DNA from: Hericium rajendrae
Lineage: Eukaryota > Basidiomycota > Agaricomycetes > Russulales > Hericiaceae
Direction: 5' to 3'
Length of the DNA stretch: 64,000 nucleotides
Assembly: GCA_033439255.1 (NCBI GenBank)
Contig: CM065887.1
Location: 1,550,001 to 1,614,000, forward strand
Shown: one piece after another, positions 36,352-48,860 of the stretch
How the letters are laid out: each line of letters starts with the position of its first letter
How positions within the stretch are numbered: the first letter of the stretch is position 1
Translations under genes and position numbers: made by a program
The notes under the pieces: generated by a model
Seen by the model: the letters and a program-made list of their open reading frames with translations, nothing else
What the model was told of the DNA's origin: nothing
The model's database searches: none

Positions 36352-37315
36352 ATGGCCTCTCCGGCTCCTCACGACGAAGTTCAATATCTCAACCTCATCC
36401 GAAACGTTCTAGACACGGGTGAACATCGTCCAGATCGTACAGGGACTGGCACCATCTCCGTCTTTGCCCCGCCATCCCTCCGCTTCTCCCTTCTCGATTC
36501 GACCTTACCACTCCTTACAACCAAACGCACATTTTTACGCGGAATCATCGAAGAGCTGCTATGGTTTGTTAAAGGGTCTACCGATTCAACCCTATTGTCG
36601 AAGAAGGGCGTGAAAATTTGGGACGGAAATGGGTCCGTGGAGTTTCTCGAGAAGCGCGGCTTGGGGCACCGGCGCGAGGGTGATTTGGGACCCGTGTATG
36701 GGTTTCAGTGGAGACACTTTGGCGCAGAGTACATCGATTGCGATAGGGATTACAGCGGACAGGGCGTCGACCAGCTGAAGGAGGTCATACGCAAAATCAA
36801 AAAAGATCCCACCGACCGCCGCATTATTCTCAGTGCATGGAATCCCGCGGGTGCGTCTTGAAATACATTTACTTCCTTGCTTCACTCTGACGCGTCGCCT
36901 TTACGCAGATATTCCCAAGATGGCGTTACCACCTTGCCACATGATGTGCCAGTTCTACGTGCACCTCCCCCGCGAGGCCTCCGCCCGCCCGCAGCTCTCC
37001 TGCCTCATGTTCCAGCGCTCCGCCGACCTCGGCCTCGGCATCCCCTTCAACATCGCGTCGTACGCCCTGCTCACGCACATGATCGCGCAGGTGACGGGCA
37101 CCGAGGCGCGCGAGCTGATCATCCAGCTCGGCGATGCGCACGTCTATAAGGACCACGTCGATGCACTCGAGGTGCAGCTCAGGCGCGAGCCGCGGCCGTT
37201 CCCCAAGTTGCGCTGGAGGCGGAAGGTGGATGATATTGAGGGCTTTGAGTACGATGATTTTGGGGTCGAGGGATACGACCCGCATCCTGCGATTCAAATG
37301 AAGATGAGCGTGTAG
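36352..37315 (+). CDS. CDC21: Thymidylate synthase, 301 aa
   Basis: Makes dTMP from dUMP with methylene-tetrahydrofolate, the only de novo source of thymidylate. Exons 36352-36850 and 36909-37315 join at WNPAD across a 58-bp intron. The 301 residues match the family's usual length. Visible motifs are [10 protein letters not shown] (phosphate-binding Arg), [49 protein letters not shown] with the catalytic Cys 176 in [22 protein letters not shown], and GDAHVYKDH. The protein ends at the canonical region with no extension. No break was seen. The upstream DNA has an MCB-like ACGCGT word, as expected for an S-phase gene. This marks the start of the ordinary host-gene island. Confidence 0.97.
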
Positions 37316-40230
37316 AGGCTTGTATTGGTGACCATTATACCCTTTGTACTCTGTGATCTCACGGCTAAAATTCAAGGATGTGTAGCTCTTTTCTAATGGA
37401 GGGAATTTTTTTTTAGCTGTGGTGCCTTGGAGCCTGCTCGCAGATACTTATGCTGTGTCCAGGATAGAATATCCTGGCCGTCCGGCGGACTCCAGTTGTC
37501 CGGCCGCTGCGCTGGCGGTCGACCTAGGTCACTAGCTGCGTCACAGCTTTTTTTCCCTGCTTGAAATGACATCTGTCTATTTTGTCTGGCACTAAAGGCG
37601 GCAAGTTTAAACATAGACACTGAACCCTGCAAGGGTAGTGTAAACTGTCACTTCACTTGTCCGAAGTGCCTTCGCACACAGTCGGCTCTGATGGGGCACC
37701 GAAAACTCCTCCGTTCCAGGGCTGAACGGATGTCCGACGATCCCTAGCGGAAATTGACTTATATCCATCTGCTCTGGAGATTGCACTAGATACGCACGAC
37801 TTTGTCGAAGAGACCCTACCGCACAGTATTAATGGACTTGAAGATCCAACCGAGGATATCTGCCGGCTAAAACTTCCTTGACAATGTACGGTGGACATGA
37901 CACAAGGCTGGCCAAAAGACACTGTGTGACCGACTGACGTCGCCCACCTGTGCACTGCAACAAGTCTTCTAAGTTAAGTTCAGTCGAGCCTCAGGGTCGC
38001 TTCAGAACGAATTAATCTTCGCAAATGTTTCCACGATGCCCTTGCGAGCCAGGGCACGATGGCAGTATGTAGCGCTCGCGCGCCAGCGGTTTAGCGCCAC
38101 ATATCACCAGCCGTTTGCGGGGCCGATTGATTTGCAGACTGTTTGGTTGGCTATTTCAGTATTCCTTTCCTTCTGATATTGCTCCACTTCCCTGTCGAAC
38201 GCTGGCTGTGGGACGAGGAACTTGGTCGAGTAAATTTAGTTCTTATCGGCATTCAGATCCCCTTCACACCCGCTCGACTGACCTAATCATTCGAGGGGGA
38301 TATCAGACCGTCATTGGCGCAGTTTACGATACCTCCGCGGCAGGAAGGACACCACTGAAGGAGCACGAAAGACTACCCAGGGATATTTCTGTGAGGTGAG
38401 GCAGCAACAGAGATTCTAAGAAGCGGTACAGCTGCTGACGTCGTTAGAAATTGCGCGTCGTCGTGGTTCTGATTCCTGAGCCTCGCGTGCGCATTGTCGC
38501 GCACACGCGGCCTCGTCTGAGGTGTATGCACTGGTGCAGGCTGTTACGAACGAAGGCGGGGATATGTAAACCTCCATGCGGGCATATAATGTTCAGTATC
38601 GGGTCGTTCGTCCGAGCCAGCTTCTATGCAAAGTTCTGCACATCCGTCAGATCTCCACAGGGCTTGACAGCTGGTGCGATGAGTGGCAAGAGCGCACAGC
38701 CTGCGCACAGAGACGAATGGTCGGCCCCCAAGGAGATATGAGCGACGGGTGTTGGTCCGTACCTTCATGCGGCCAGTTCGTCAATTATTGTTGCTCCTTC
38801 CTGTGCGCTTACATCGGATGGGGAATTAACTTCGTTGGCCAACACAGATCAGAGGGAGATGAGGACGAAGTCTAAATTTATGCGCTGAACGTTTTCTTGA
38901 CGAACTAAGATTCCGTCAACATACAAATAACCAAGGTAGACTCTTGCAGTAAGTATATCCGGGCTTGAAACTAAATTAAAATAAGATGCGAGAAATCTGC
39001 AGTGTGAGGTCGATACTACTAAGTGGGTGACTTCCCGTAGCCATCTGGAACGGTTTGCAGAATAGATTTCGGCCGCATTCGGTCTGCCGAATGATGGCCG
39101 AAAGCCAACCAAACCTTTGGGTCACAAAACGGTGTTTCCAGATTTCGAGTCTGGAGGAGGGGGGGACCCCCCTCGTCCAGAACAATATCTGTATCAAGAT
39201 AGATTATTCACTCTCCCTCAACTCTCCGCCGTCGCATATCACCTCTGTCTCAATGCTCAGCTCTTACTCCGCCTCTCTCCGCTCTGCATATCTGTATCTT
39301 GGTTCAGACACTGCGATTGCGTGCGGGCTGCAATGCTTCCAACACTAAATTTTACTTCTTCTTCGATGTCCGCACTAGGTATCTGCATGCAGTCTAGATC
39401 CTGCGGGAAGTCATCCAGTATAGGAATGACTCGCGTGACTCACATTACGACGCGCTAAACATAGTTTCGTCATCGAGCACACGCATGCAATCCAGAACTG
39501 CATCTCTGACGTAGTTCCAGAGGCAGTTTACCCGCTGAAACACAAATATCAAAAGGACCCACCGAAAGCTACAAGTTGAAGATGCGAACGCTGCCGAGGC
39601 GGAGGACGAGTGGACACGGAAGCTGCCGCGACGGCATTGCGCTGCCGAAGCTGCTCGGAGTTCCAATATGCCTCAGAAGGAAAGGCGCGCGACTGGCGCA
39701 CGATCATCACCATCTCGGGAGAAACTGCTTTCCGCACAACTTTCGAGCCAACGGCCGCCCTCCTCGACACAACTGAAGACTCGGGCAATATGCGCACGAA
39801 TGCTGGGGAAGGTCGTCGTCGTTGTAGCCTGGCAAAGCCCCGGTCGTTGTGATTGGCGGGCAGATGCAGGAATGCTCGAGCTCGCGGTTCCTGCTCGTCC
39901 CGAGCCGCGATAGCATCGAACCGGAGACCGCAAATAGCAGCTTCCGAAGCATTGGCGCAGGTGCCGCCTGTGTTGCAAGTTCAAGCAGATTCTGCTCGGG
40001 CTTCGTCACCGTATCCAGATCCTGAGGCCTTGAGCAGGCATTTCTCTCGTTTCCCTATGAAACACCGTAGGCATCGGCACAGCTCGTGTACGGGTCCTCA
40101 CGTGCCCTCCGAGGTTCATTTGCTCAACAGCCCGATAGGCGATGCTAACTCTCATCCGTACCATGCAATGCATAGTCAACGCGCCCGGCGTACCAGCATG
40201 CGTACTTCTCATCTATTTGGGAGACGCCTT
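37316..40230. other. Intergenic, 2.9 kb, no supported gene
   Basis: Only short frames on both strands. A possible fragment at about 39610-39852 (+) reads CRSCSEFQYASEGKARDWRT and TIITISGETAFRTTFEPTAA, which looks coding, but no flanking exons were found. Confidence 0.4.
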
Positions 40231-40240
40231 CGTATATATA
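40231..40240 (+). promoter_or_regulatory. TATA-like box of the Zn2Cys6 gene
   Basis: CGTATATATAGAG lies about 120 bp upstream of the ATG at 40357. Confidence 0.5.
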
Positions 40241-40356
40241 GAGTGACGATCTCCCAGTCCTCGTCATCAAGTTCTCCGGGGTTTCTTTCGTGATTTACAT
40301 TCGCTTCAATTGAAGTCAATCCTTCGTATATCCTATCCTTCTTCATTCATCTCATC

Positions 40357-42582
40357 ATGGATCCAACAAGTAGCTCTTCAAAGTCATCTAGTGCCTCAGG
40401 CTCCTTGCAAAGGGGTAAGGCATGTCTCACCTGCAGGTGCGTGAATTATTTCTTTGACGACCCTTCTCGGATATTTACTCCTTAATTATCCAGGCGACGC
40501 AAGATGGTGGGTCCCTAATGCAAGGCTCAAAGGTTTCATCGTTACTGATTTCTCGTGTGCGATTATCTAGAAATGCGACGGCGTTCGCCCCGTCTGCGGA
40601 CCGTGTAGTCGAGCCAATCGCCCGGATGACTGCGAATACACGGATGGCCAAGGGCGGACCAGAACTCAGATTCTTGAAGAGAATATAGCCCAACTGCAAG
40701 CTCGTATACAGGAGCTCGAAAATCCAGAAAGTGCCCCGCCGCCCATAACACTTCACGACCCACACTCGCGTGGGTTTCAGCCTGTCTCTCCTCCATCTGG
40801 AGTTCTACACTCGCCCAGCTCGTCCCGTTCCATGCAGCCCCCTTATTCCTCTGGGACTTCGAGCCCCGTCGTAGGTGAGTTCCAGAGGTTGAGCCTAGGC
40901 TTGCCATGGCAATTCGACCCAGAGCCTCACATAGATCCCCACGGCGACACGAGTTCTCCAGTATGGTGGGATGCGGACGAGCCCCCAACGGTGATCTCGC
41001 AGCAATTGTGAGTGTGGTTTCTTTAGGCTTGATTCTATATTGATTATCTCCTAGGTTGGACCACTTCTTTCAGCATGCCTCACAGCTCGGCTGGTTCTTG
41101 AACGTCACTCGTTTCCGACATTCCGTCTTGCTCGCGCTAGGCAACGTCAACCGCCCGATCCCTGCTCTGATGAACATCGTTTACCTATGGGGATCATTTT
41201 TCTCACGCCATGCACCCGACGGCGACCTATCCGCTCACGAAAACTTGTTCCTCCATCGCGCTCTTTCTCAAATGGGCCACGCATTGTCCGGCGCGCCGTC
41301 TCATCAAGTCCTGCAGGCCGTGCAAGCGAAAATCCTGCTTTCGATATACTACTACTGTGCGGGGAAGTTCATCGCCGGTCGGCATCAGTCAGACTCGGCC
41401 GCGGCCCTTGTCCTGGCTTGCGGCCTCCACAAGATTCGTTCAGCACAGATCAATCAGCAGGCATCAAGTTACGTTGACCGCCTGCCCATTGCACTCGTAG
41501 AGGCTCGCGATCAAGTGGAGGAGGGCGAGCGCATTAATGCCATGTGGACTGCGTTCTCGATGGATCGGTGCTGGGCTGTCGCTTTTGGCGTGCCGTCGCT
41601 CATTTCCGACAGCGACTCTTTAGGAACTCAGATCGACACCCCTTGGCCTTTGGACATGGAGACGTATGAAAACGTGAGTCATCATCATTATTTTCTGTTA
41701 CGTTCGTGAATACCTACATATCTCCTCTAGGGTCAAATATTTCCCAATCTCCGCACAAGCTGCACTTTACGAAACTTCCTCGCCGGAATCAACACAGGCT
41801 GGCCCTGGGAAAACCAGTCTCTACTTGCACAAGTCGGCAAGGTGTCTGCATTGTTTGAACGCGCAACACATCTCGCCGAGTGTTGGCGGCCGGGTATGAC
41901 CGTCTCTGCTAATAACGAGGGGTTGATGAACATGTTCTTCTCTTCCTCAGAGATACCCAACATGAACACCTTCTACACCAACTTCGTCTCCATGGACCAG
42001 CGAATAGAGGAATTCAAAACCCAGCTGTATCCCCTCGACAACTTGGAGCACGTCGCAGCGGACGTCGTGCGCACCGTGCACACTATCCATTGCCTGGCCA
42101 ACGCGGCATCGATCCAGCTCCATGCGGCCTTTGCTCAACAGAACGTCGCGTCGCGCATCAAGTGCTTGGATGCCGCTCGCGCGATTGTACGCGCGAACGC
42201 TGCGGCGCGTGCATACGAGTTCTCCGTCGTGAATCCTATCCTAGGGGTGAGTACTCGAGTCTCGAAACCTGTCATCCAAAGGCGTCTCTGATATCAGTTA
42301 CTCCTCGCAGATCCTCTGGGCCGCTGCATGCCAGGTCTTCATCCGAGAGTTGCTAGCGCTGCGGTCATATCCACTCCAGGCGGGACCGGTGTCTGCCGAG
42401 CAGGACGCGGAATTGCGGTCGTCCCTCGACCAGCTGGAGGCAGTCATGGCGATTTTCGCGCCTGTCTGTGCCCTCATCGGTTCGTCTTCAACATCTCCCT
42501 TTCGGAGTCAGCCATGCTTAGGAGTTGTGCCATCCTAGGCTACCAGCTTAGCAAAGTGCAGCAGGAGCGCCTTGGTTTGTGA
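40357..42582 (+). CDS. Fungal Zn2Cys6 transcription factor, 625 aa
   Basis: Nuclear DNA-binding regulator; the target pathway is unknown. Exons 40357-40436, 40494-40506, 40571-41007, 41055-41673, 41731-42246, 42311-42479 and 42539-42582 join in phase and give 625 aa. The zinc cluster has Cys 23, 26, 33, 40, 43 and 52 (ACLTCRRRKMKCDGVRPVC then GPCSRANRPDDC), with a short coiled-coil linker (ILEENIAQLQARIQEL). A proline/serine-rich stretch follows, then the helical fungal-specific regulatory domain from about residue 175, including LSIYYYCAGKFIAGRHQSDS, LVLACGLHK and INAMWTAFSMDRCWAVAFGV. Exon 2 is only 13 bp and splits the zinc cluster, a common trait in this family. The last intron could be retained, giving a slightly different C-terminus. 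No break was seen. Confidence 0.92.
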
Positions 42583-43094
42583 CCAGCGCTCTAATCGAGC
42601 CAGTCATTTCAAGATTCCCAGACCTCCATCTAGAGTGTATGTTGTCTGTTCTAGATTCTAATCGTTGTTGTCTTATTTTCGCGCTAATCATCGAGGACTG
42701 TGATGCTGCGACGCAGGATACAGGCCTTCCACCTTAGTAACTAATATTGTACCCTATAACCTAGATAATGTATTGTAGATATCGATACATTCCGTCAATG
42801 CCACAGCTACATCACTCTGACCAATATCGATGGATGGACGCGATACGCGCCCTGCGAAGCGGCTGTGACATGACTCCACGTGACCGCGTCGCGTTTCTGT
42901 TGTTCAAACTGGCGGTCGCCTTCGCCAGATGATCTTGACCATGATTTCGTCACTTCCTTTGCAATTGTAAGCTTGCTTCGCAGCTTGTACTTCCTCGCTT
43001 TTCCTCCGGTCTGCTCTTGACGCTTTGTGTCTCTTCTATCCTGGTCGAAATTTGTATCTCTGATTCTGCAAGAGCAACGGTTGTCCAGCACATC
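42583..43094. other. Intergenic between transcription factor and kinase genes
   Basis: Contains the 3' flank of the first gene (AT-rich, near 42750) and the likely promoter of the kinase gene. No motif stands out. Confidence 0.4.
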
Positions 43095-45797
43095 ATGTCG
43101 TCCTTCCTGGACCTGTACGAACCCCTCGATATCATAGGCAATGGGTCCTTTGGTATCATACGAAAAGTGAGACGAAAGTCGGATGGTGTCGTGCGTAGCT
43201 GCTTGTTCGTCTCGCTCTCCGATACTAATTGTGCCTTCAGATCCTTGCACGCAAGGAACTGAATTTCGAGCGGATGAGCGAGAGAGACAGGAAGCAGATA
43301 GTAGCTGAAGTGTGAGTACAATCTCGCTCAGTGCTGATTGATGCCACTGACCAGAGAGGCTATCAGAAATATTCTTAAGGAATTAAACCAGGAGCATATC
43401 GTCCGCTATCATGATAGACACGTCGACCGCGATGCAGGCATTCTGTATATCCTCATGGAGTACTGCGGTGGAGGAGATCTCTCGACTGTGATCAAGCTCG
43501 CGCAGAAACACAACCGGCCCATTCCGGAAGACACGATCTGGAACTATTTCATGCAGATTCTGCTCGCGCTCCATCACTGCCATCATCCGAATGGGCATTC
43601 GAGGTCGGGAAGCAATGGATCGGACGGCGAAGGAAGGGAGAGAAGAGCGCAGATCCTCCATCGCGATCTGAAGCCCGATAATGGTGCGTTTCTTTATTAT
43701 CGCGTTCAGCACGGCGTGTTGAACTGTCGACATAGTATTTTTGGACGAGAACAACACTGTGAAATTGGGCGACTTTGGTCTTTCGAAGGCTCTTGCGCAA
43801 GCGAGCTTCGCAAATACTTATGTTGGCGTGGGTACCCTGCTTCAATCTTCATTATCCATGATAAAGCGATCCCCTTCCAGACGCCGTATTACATGTCTCC
43901 TGAGCTGATGCAGGAGAGAGCTTATGATTCCAAATCTGACATTTGGTCACTTGGATGCCTCATCTACGAACTGTGCGCGCTGAAGCCACCGTTCCACGAA
44001 GCGAAGACGCATTCCGAGCTCAGCATTTTCATTCGGTGAGGTCTTTCCATCACCAATCTGCTTCCTGCTGCTGACATGCCCCTTCACAGCAATGGACGAA
44101 TACCGCCTCTGCCGCGAGGATACAGTCAACAGCTGTCTAGCGTCATTAAGGCCATGTTAAATTTGAACGTAAGAATCGCGCATTGCTCGGTTGTCCAATG
44201 CACACTGACACTCCGAAGCCGGCCATGAGGCCGTCTGCTGCACAATTATTACAGCACGAACGCCTCGAGCTGTGCTTCAAGGTCTCAGAAACCCAGAAGA
44301 TGTCCGTGACAAAGTCTCACATTCTCTGAGCGTTTGACTGACACGGTGTTTCAGGCTGACGACAGTCAAGTCCCACAAGACGGCGCTGCTCGAGAAAGAG
44401 CGAGAATTGCTCGCACGTGAAGCAAATCTGGTGGCTCGGGAATCTATACAGGGCGGGCTGGCCCAGAAGGACGCGGAGATTGCAAGTCTGAGGGCGCAGA
44501 TGGCGGAGATCCAGTCTTCGGTGGCTGCGCAGATCCACCAAGCCATTGCGAGGCGCGAGGATGAGCTGCGGATTGCCGTTCTGAAGCGTGAGGAGGAGGT
44601 TGCGCAGGCGATGCAGAAGCGCGAAGACGAGATTATGGAGGCAGTGAGGAGACGAGAAGCCGAGGTCGAGGAGGCTTGGAGACGGCGGGAGCAGGAACTA
44701 CGGGAGGAGTGCGAGCGCGAGGCAGAAGAACGGTGGAGAGGCGAATGGGAGAAATTATTGAAGACAAAGGAGGATGTGGAGAAAAGGATGAAAAGCATTG
44801 AAGATGCGCAGAAGAAGGGTGGGTCTCTGCCCTTTTTTCAGCCTGATCGGTATCTCACGTCGATACAGCACCTAGCAAGAGAGAGAAGGCTCCCCTTGAA
44901 GACGTCCACAACATCATGGCGCCTCTCCAGGAACTCACTCAGGATCTTCGTGAACAGACTCCTCCCCGCATCCGTCGATCGGCCTATGAGACACCGGTTA
45001 ACCGGAACATATCCAAGACCGCATTCCCGGTGGCTTCAGCCATGAAAGGCGTCATTCTGACCGAGACGGGCGAGCCGCTCGCAACGCCTACGCCTGCAGA
45101 GTTCGCCAACCTGTTTATAGAGACGCCCAAGGCCAGTGATCTGGGCTTCGCCAAGATATTCAACTTTGACGAGGACAGCGGCGATGAGGGCGAGAACAAG
45201 GCGCCACCTCCGTCGCCTTTGAAGCAGAAGGGCAGGCCTGCGGCTGTCGAGCAATCAGCTCCAGTCTCGAGATCAACTGCCTCAAGCGATTCCCAGAGCC
45301 AGAAACCAGCGACTGGCACAAGACTCAGACGACCTTCGACCCGTACGTCTCGGCCGAATTTACGAGGAAACACAGTCCCTACTGCGTCATCGAGCACTTC
45401 AAATGGAGAAGACTCGAAATCGTCCTCATCAGCGGCCAATTCGACGACGACAGAACGCCCGCAGCCGACACGGTCTGCCTCTGCGCCCGCCCCGATGTGG
45501 GACCTTGCAGATGAGGAGAACCTTCCCAGCCCATTTTTGAAACGGATAGATCGGGAGAAGATGGGGGGCGCCGCGGCCAGCACGAATGACAACAAAGCCA
45601 GCATGCCTGTCCCCCGCGTGAAGCGGCCAAGTGCAGGAAATCTCCTGCGCGCCGTCGCAGCTGCGAATAGCGCGGCTGCTATTACCAACCGAGCGTCAGC
45701 AAAAAGCGGCAATGCAGGCGCTACCTCCCAGACTCGAGCGTCGACAAATGGCCGCAAAGCTGGTGAGGAGACGAAGAGGGCTCTCCTGCGTGCGTGA
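43095..45797 (+). CDS. nimA: NIMA-type serine/threonine kinase, 761 aa
   Basis: NIMA kinases drive mitotic entry and spindle or nuclear-pore events. Exons 43095-43190, 43241-43311, 43367-43683, 43736-43827, 43881-44035, 44090-44168, 44219-44301, 44355-44818 and 44869-45797 join in phase and give 761 aa. The kinase domain (about 8-285) has the glycine loop GNGSFG, Lys 37 in ARKEL, Glu 55, YILMEYCGGGDLS, HRDLKPDN at 154-161, KLGDFGLSK with DFG 174-176, and YMSPE. A Gly/Ser-rich insert of about 20 residues precedes HRD, as in other fungal NIMA proteins. A long coiled coil follows (LLEKERELLAREANLV and onward), then a disordered basic/serine-rich tail with PEST-like character. All catalytic residues are present. 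The acceptor at 43366 was preferred to one at 43354 because it gives AEVNILKEL. Confidence 0.95.
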
Positions 45798-47600
45798 CCA
45801 GGAATTGTGGACGTGGTGTTCAATTTCGGGACTCGGTCATTGGATGGATGTCTATAATCTCCTAACACTATTGTCTATCTGCAATTTTTGTAATTTATAA
45901 GCAATCTTTCTTTCGCATGCGCATGTCATACGATACCTTCACAGTACATACTGTAGATGCAATGTTGAGTTATTTCTCCCTTCAGCGCGCGCATGCTCGC
46001 GCGCAAGTAACTTACTCAGATTGTTCGACTTATCGCGGCCCGAGCGCTTCGTGGCGCGCCAATCGAACAATCTGGAGAACGTTCGGGACATGGAAGTCCG
46101 CGTTTTTTCTCGGACGTGGACGTGGACGCGGACGCGGACGCGGACAGGTCGGACGTTGACGCGGACGTCCGCATTGCGACCGCGGACAGCAGGTGATGCG
46201 TCCGCGCGTCATGTGAGTCCGATAAACGTGACGTCGGAGTCCGCGTTTTCTGTCGGACGGCGGGACGTCTCATTTGGGACAAGCATTTGTGACATGTTAC
46301 CTTACGTCAGGGTCGTGGGCGGTATGGCCCGCGGGTCGCATCGGGTCGTGTCTTCCTCAGCCTGTACTGTGCACTTGTTCTATCATCTCCCTCGCATCTC
46401 CCGTCGGCGTGCGTCGCCCATTCGTGACTACGTTCGCGGTAATCAGGCCTGCATCCTTGCTCGCGGTGCTGGTGTTGCAGCATTGTCGTTTTGTCGGGTG
46501 CAGCGAGGTAAATCTGATTATTTCAGGCTTCCAATGCAGATTCCAAGTGGGACGAAGGTATTCAGTACGACGGTTCGAACGTTGTTGTGTCCCAACTATA
46601 CCACTGCGGCAAGTCGCCTTATAATACCTATCTCATTGTATCTATGTATGTAGCTTTTCAATCGCATCGTTATCTACCGATGCATCAGTATTCCGTTGAT
46701 GGATCTATCGGTATCAGCGCTGATACCGATAGATCGGTATCATCTCACTGTAAGCATCAAATTCTCAGTTCGTGAACATGCGAACAAAGTGTGCCGCCTT
46801 GAAAATCAATAATGAGAAGGCTTTAAGTAAGACATACGATTCTATGCAAACAAACACAGCAAACACAGCAACAAAACAAATGCGACAAGATAGCAACATA
46901 AACGCAGCACGATAACAAACTTTCTACCACATTCGTCAACGCTGCGATCTTCCCCGCGTTCGCTTCACACCCCACACTCGCTGACCGCCCTCTATTCCTC
47001 GCTTTCGTCCTCGTCCTCGCCGTCGTCTCTTCCTCACCGTCGCCCTCCCTACCCTACAACCCCTCGTCCTCCTCTTCATATATGACCGGCAGGCCGAAGC
47101 GCGTCAAGACGAATGGATGTGTCGCACTCGTTCAAACCATTAGCATGCACCCTCACTCGCAGTAAACAGGAACTCACTCAAGGCCCATATCGACCAGAAC
47201 GTGGCCCTCGTTCGCTCCCTCGTTACCCATCCCCCCGCTGGCCCTCCACGCGAACGCTGCGCGAAGACGCCGCCCGACAGATGCGAGCAGACGACGGAGG
47301 TGGTGCAAGGCCGTGAATAGCATGGTTAAACGTTTTTTGACGAAAGATATATGTGGATGGCGAGCGAACGGCTAGCGGCAGGTGGATGTGGTGGGTGGAT
47401 GTGGTGAGGGTGGGTGTGGTGGTTGTGGTTATAGGTGAGTGTTGCCACAGCTTTTAATTACACTTACAAAACACCCACAAACGAACGCGTACGAACCGCG
47501 TACGCTCACCCGACCTTGCACACCCTCGACTCGCGTGACGCCGCCCCTCACACTGCTGAAGTCGCCGTCCAGAACAAAACGGCGATACCCCGCTCTCACA
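45798..47600. other. Repeat-rich stretch without a supported gene
   Basis: Holds a GGACGC/GGACGT hexamer run (about 46117-46160). The words GTCCGCGTTTTTTCTCGGAC (46087) and GTCCGCGTTTTCTGTCGGAC (46240) form a direct repeat. A perfect palindrome lies at 46702-46735. Short frames here show no exon chain. Confidence 0.5.
46702..46735. repeat. Perfect 34-bp palindrome
   Basis: GATCTATCGGTATCAGC is followed directly by its reverse complement with no spacer. Related ATCGGTATC words flank it. Confidence 0.85.
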
Positions 47601-48200
47601 AGGAAATCGTCTCGACTCGACAGGCGACGAGCGTGTCCGGAGCGCGCGCCGTGATTGTGCGATTCGCGCTGCGGCCAGGACCCGCAGGTGCTTGCGACAC
47701 CCACGGGAAGCGTGAGGTGGGTCTGCAAACGATCGCTAGCATCGAGGCGGGAGATGGAGGTGAGGATGCGAGAAGGGTGCCGGACGGAGGGACAGAGCGT
47801 GCTGCCGGACGTGCGTATGATCAATACGGCAGTCGTAGCGCGATAGGACGGAACGCGCACCAGCCTAACGACACCGACTACAGCATCATACGGACTCCGC
47901 ATCGCCCGTGACATGTCCCACAGCGAAGGATACGGCGAGTGCACGGCACGACTAGTGTACGGCGGAGAAATGGCCGGCAACGAGTCCCTGAGGATGAAAT
48001 TCTGTATGTCGTGACATCCAAGTCAGCCTCCGTCGGATCCGACAGTGAAGACGAAGAACTGACCTGCGAAAGGAGATAGGCGACCGCAACCTCTGTGCCC
48101 TCACATTCCAGACACCTTCCATGTCCCGAAGGCGTCCGTCGGACTCTGCCCGACTACCGCCAACGCGACGCACTCCTCGTGAGATTTGCTCTATGGACCC

Positions 48201-48860
48201 GCTCGCCGCTCGCCGCGGGGCACTGGATCCTGAAAAAAAGGTGCCAAGAAATGCATTTTCCGCGGGCCTCGTGAGTCCTGCCTCGACTCGGCTAATTTCA
48301 CGTCAAAAGACTCATCGAGCGGCATCGTGCAGACGCTAGAAAACGAGTCCGCGACGCATGAACGACCCTCGCAAGCAAAGAGCGTCAAGCGGGCTGCGCC
48401 CGCCTTCCGCGTGCGCGATGTCGCGGCTGCGCCTGCATCGCAGCCCGCCGCGCGTCTTCATCTTGGCGCACCAAACCTGTCGCGTGATGTCCTTCGTGGC
48501 CCGGGTGTGTATGACGGTACGACGGCCTCCTGCAGACCGCGACTGGTGCCGTTCGACGCTCCCGTGGGTGATCGCCACCATCTCTTGCCCGCATCGTGTC
48601 GACGCCAGACGTATACAAGCACGCAGCTTGCTACTGACACCGGCCCGAGTCCGCAAAACACTAATTGTGAGTTGCTAACTTCGAAACTAGCTGAACCGAA
48701 TTCGCGCTTATCCCAATTTCCGTAGAATCGGCATTTTGTAGCCTGAAATTCTGCGACCGGGCGACGCGGCGAGCAGCGTCGACGTCCGGAGGACAATGCC
48801 TTCGAGGATTGCGTCGCAGGTGTGTCGGGCTGCGCCCGACACACGCCCTCGCGACGCAGT
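48201..48860. repeat. Second locus of the GCTCGCCGCGGGG/hairpin repeat
   Basis: The box GCTCGCCGCTCGCCGCGGGG (48201-48220), a GTGAGT...CTCGGCTAAT segment and the hairpin GCGGGC-TGC-GCCCGC (48389-48403) repeat the parts seen at 6954-7800. At 48821-48843 TGTGTCGGGC-TGC-GCCCGACACA forms a perfect 10-bp stem, framed by GCGTCGC (48811) and GCGACGC (48851), which could extrude as a cruciform. Confidence 0.55.

Noticed and set aside
44984-45868. 294-codon minus-strand open frame
   Set aside because: It is the antisense of the kinase gene's last exon and has no independent support.
46110-46212. GGACGC hexamer stretch as an Arg/Gly-repeat protein gene
   Set aside because: Only a simple repeat; no exon context or start.
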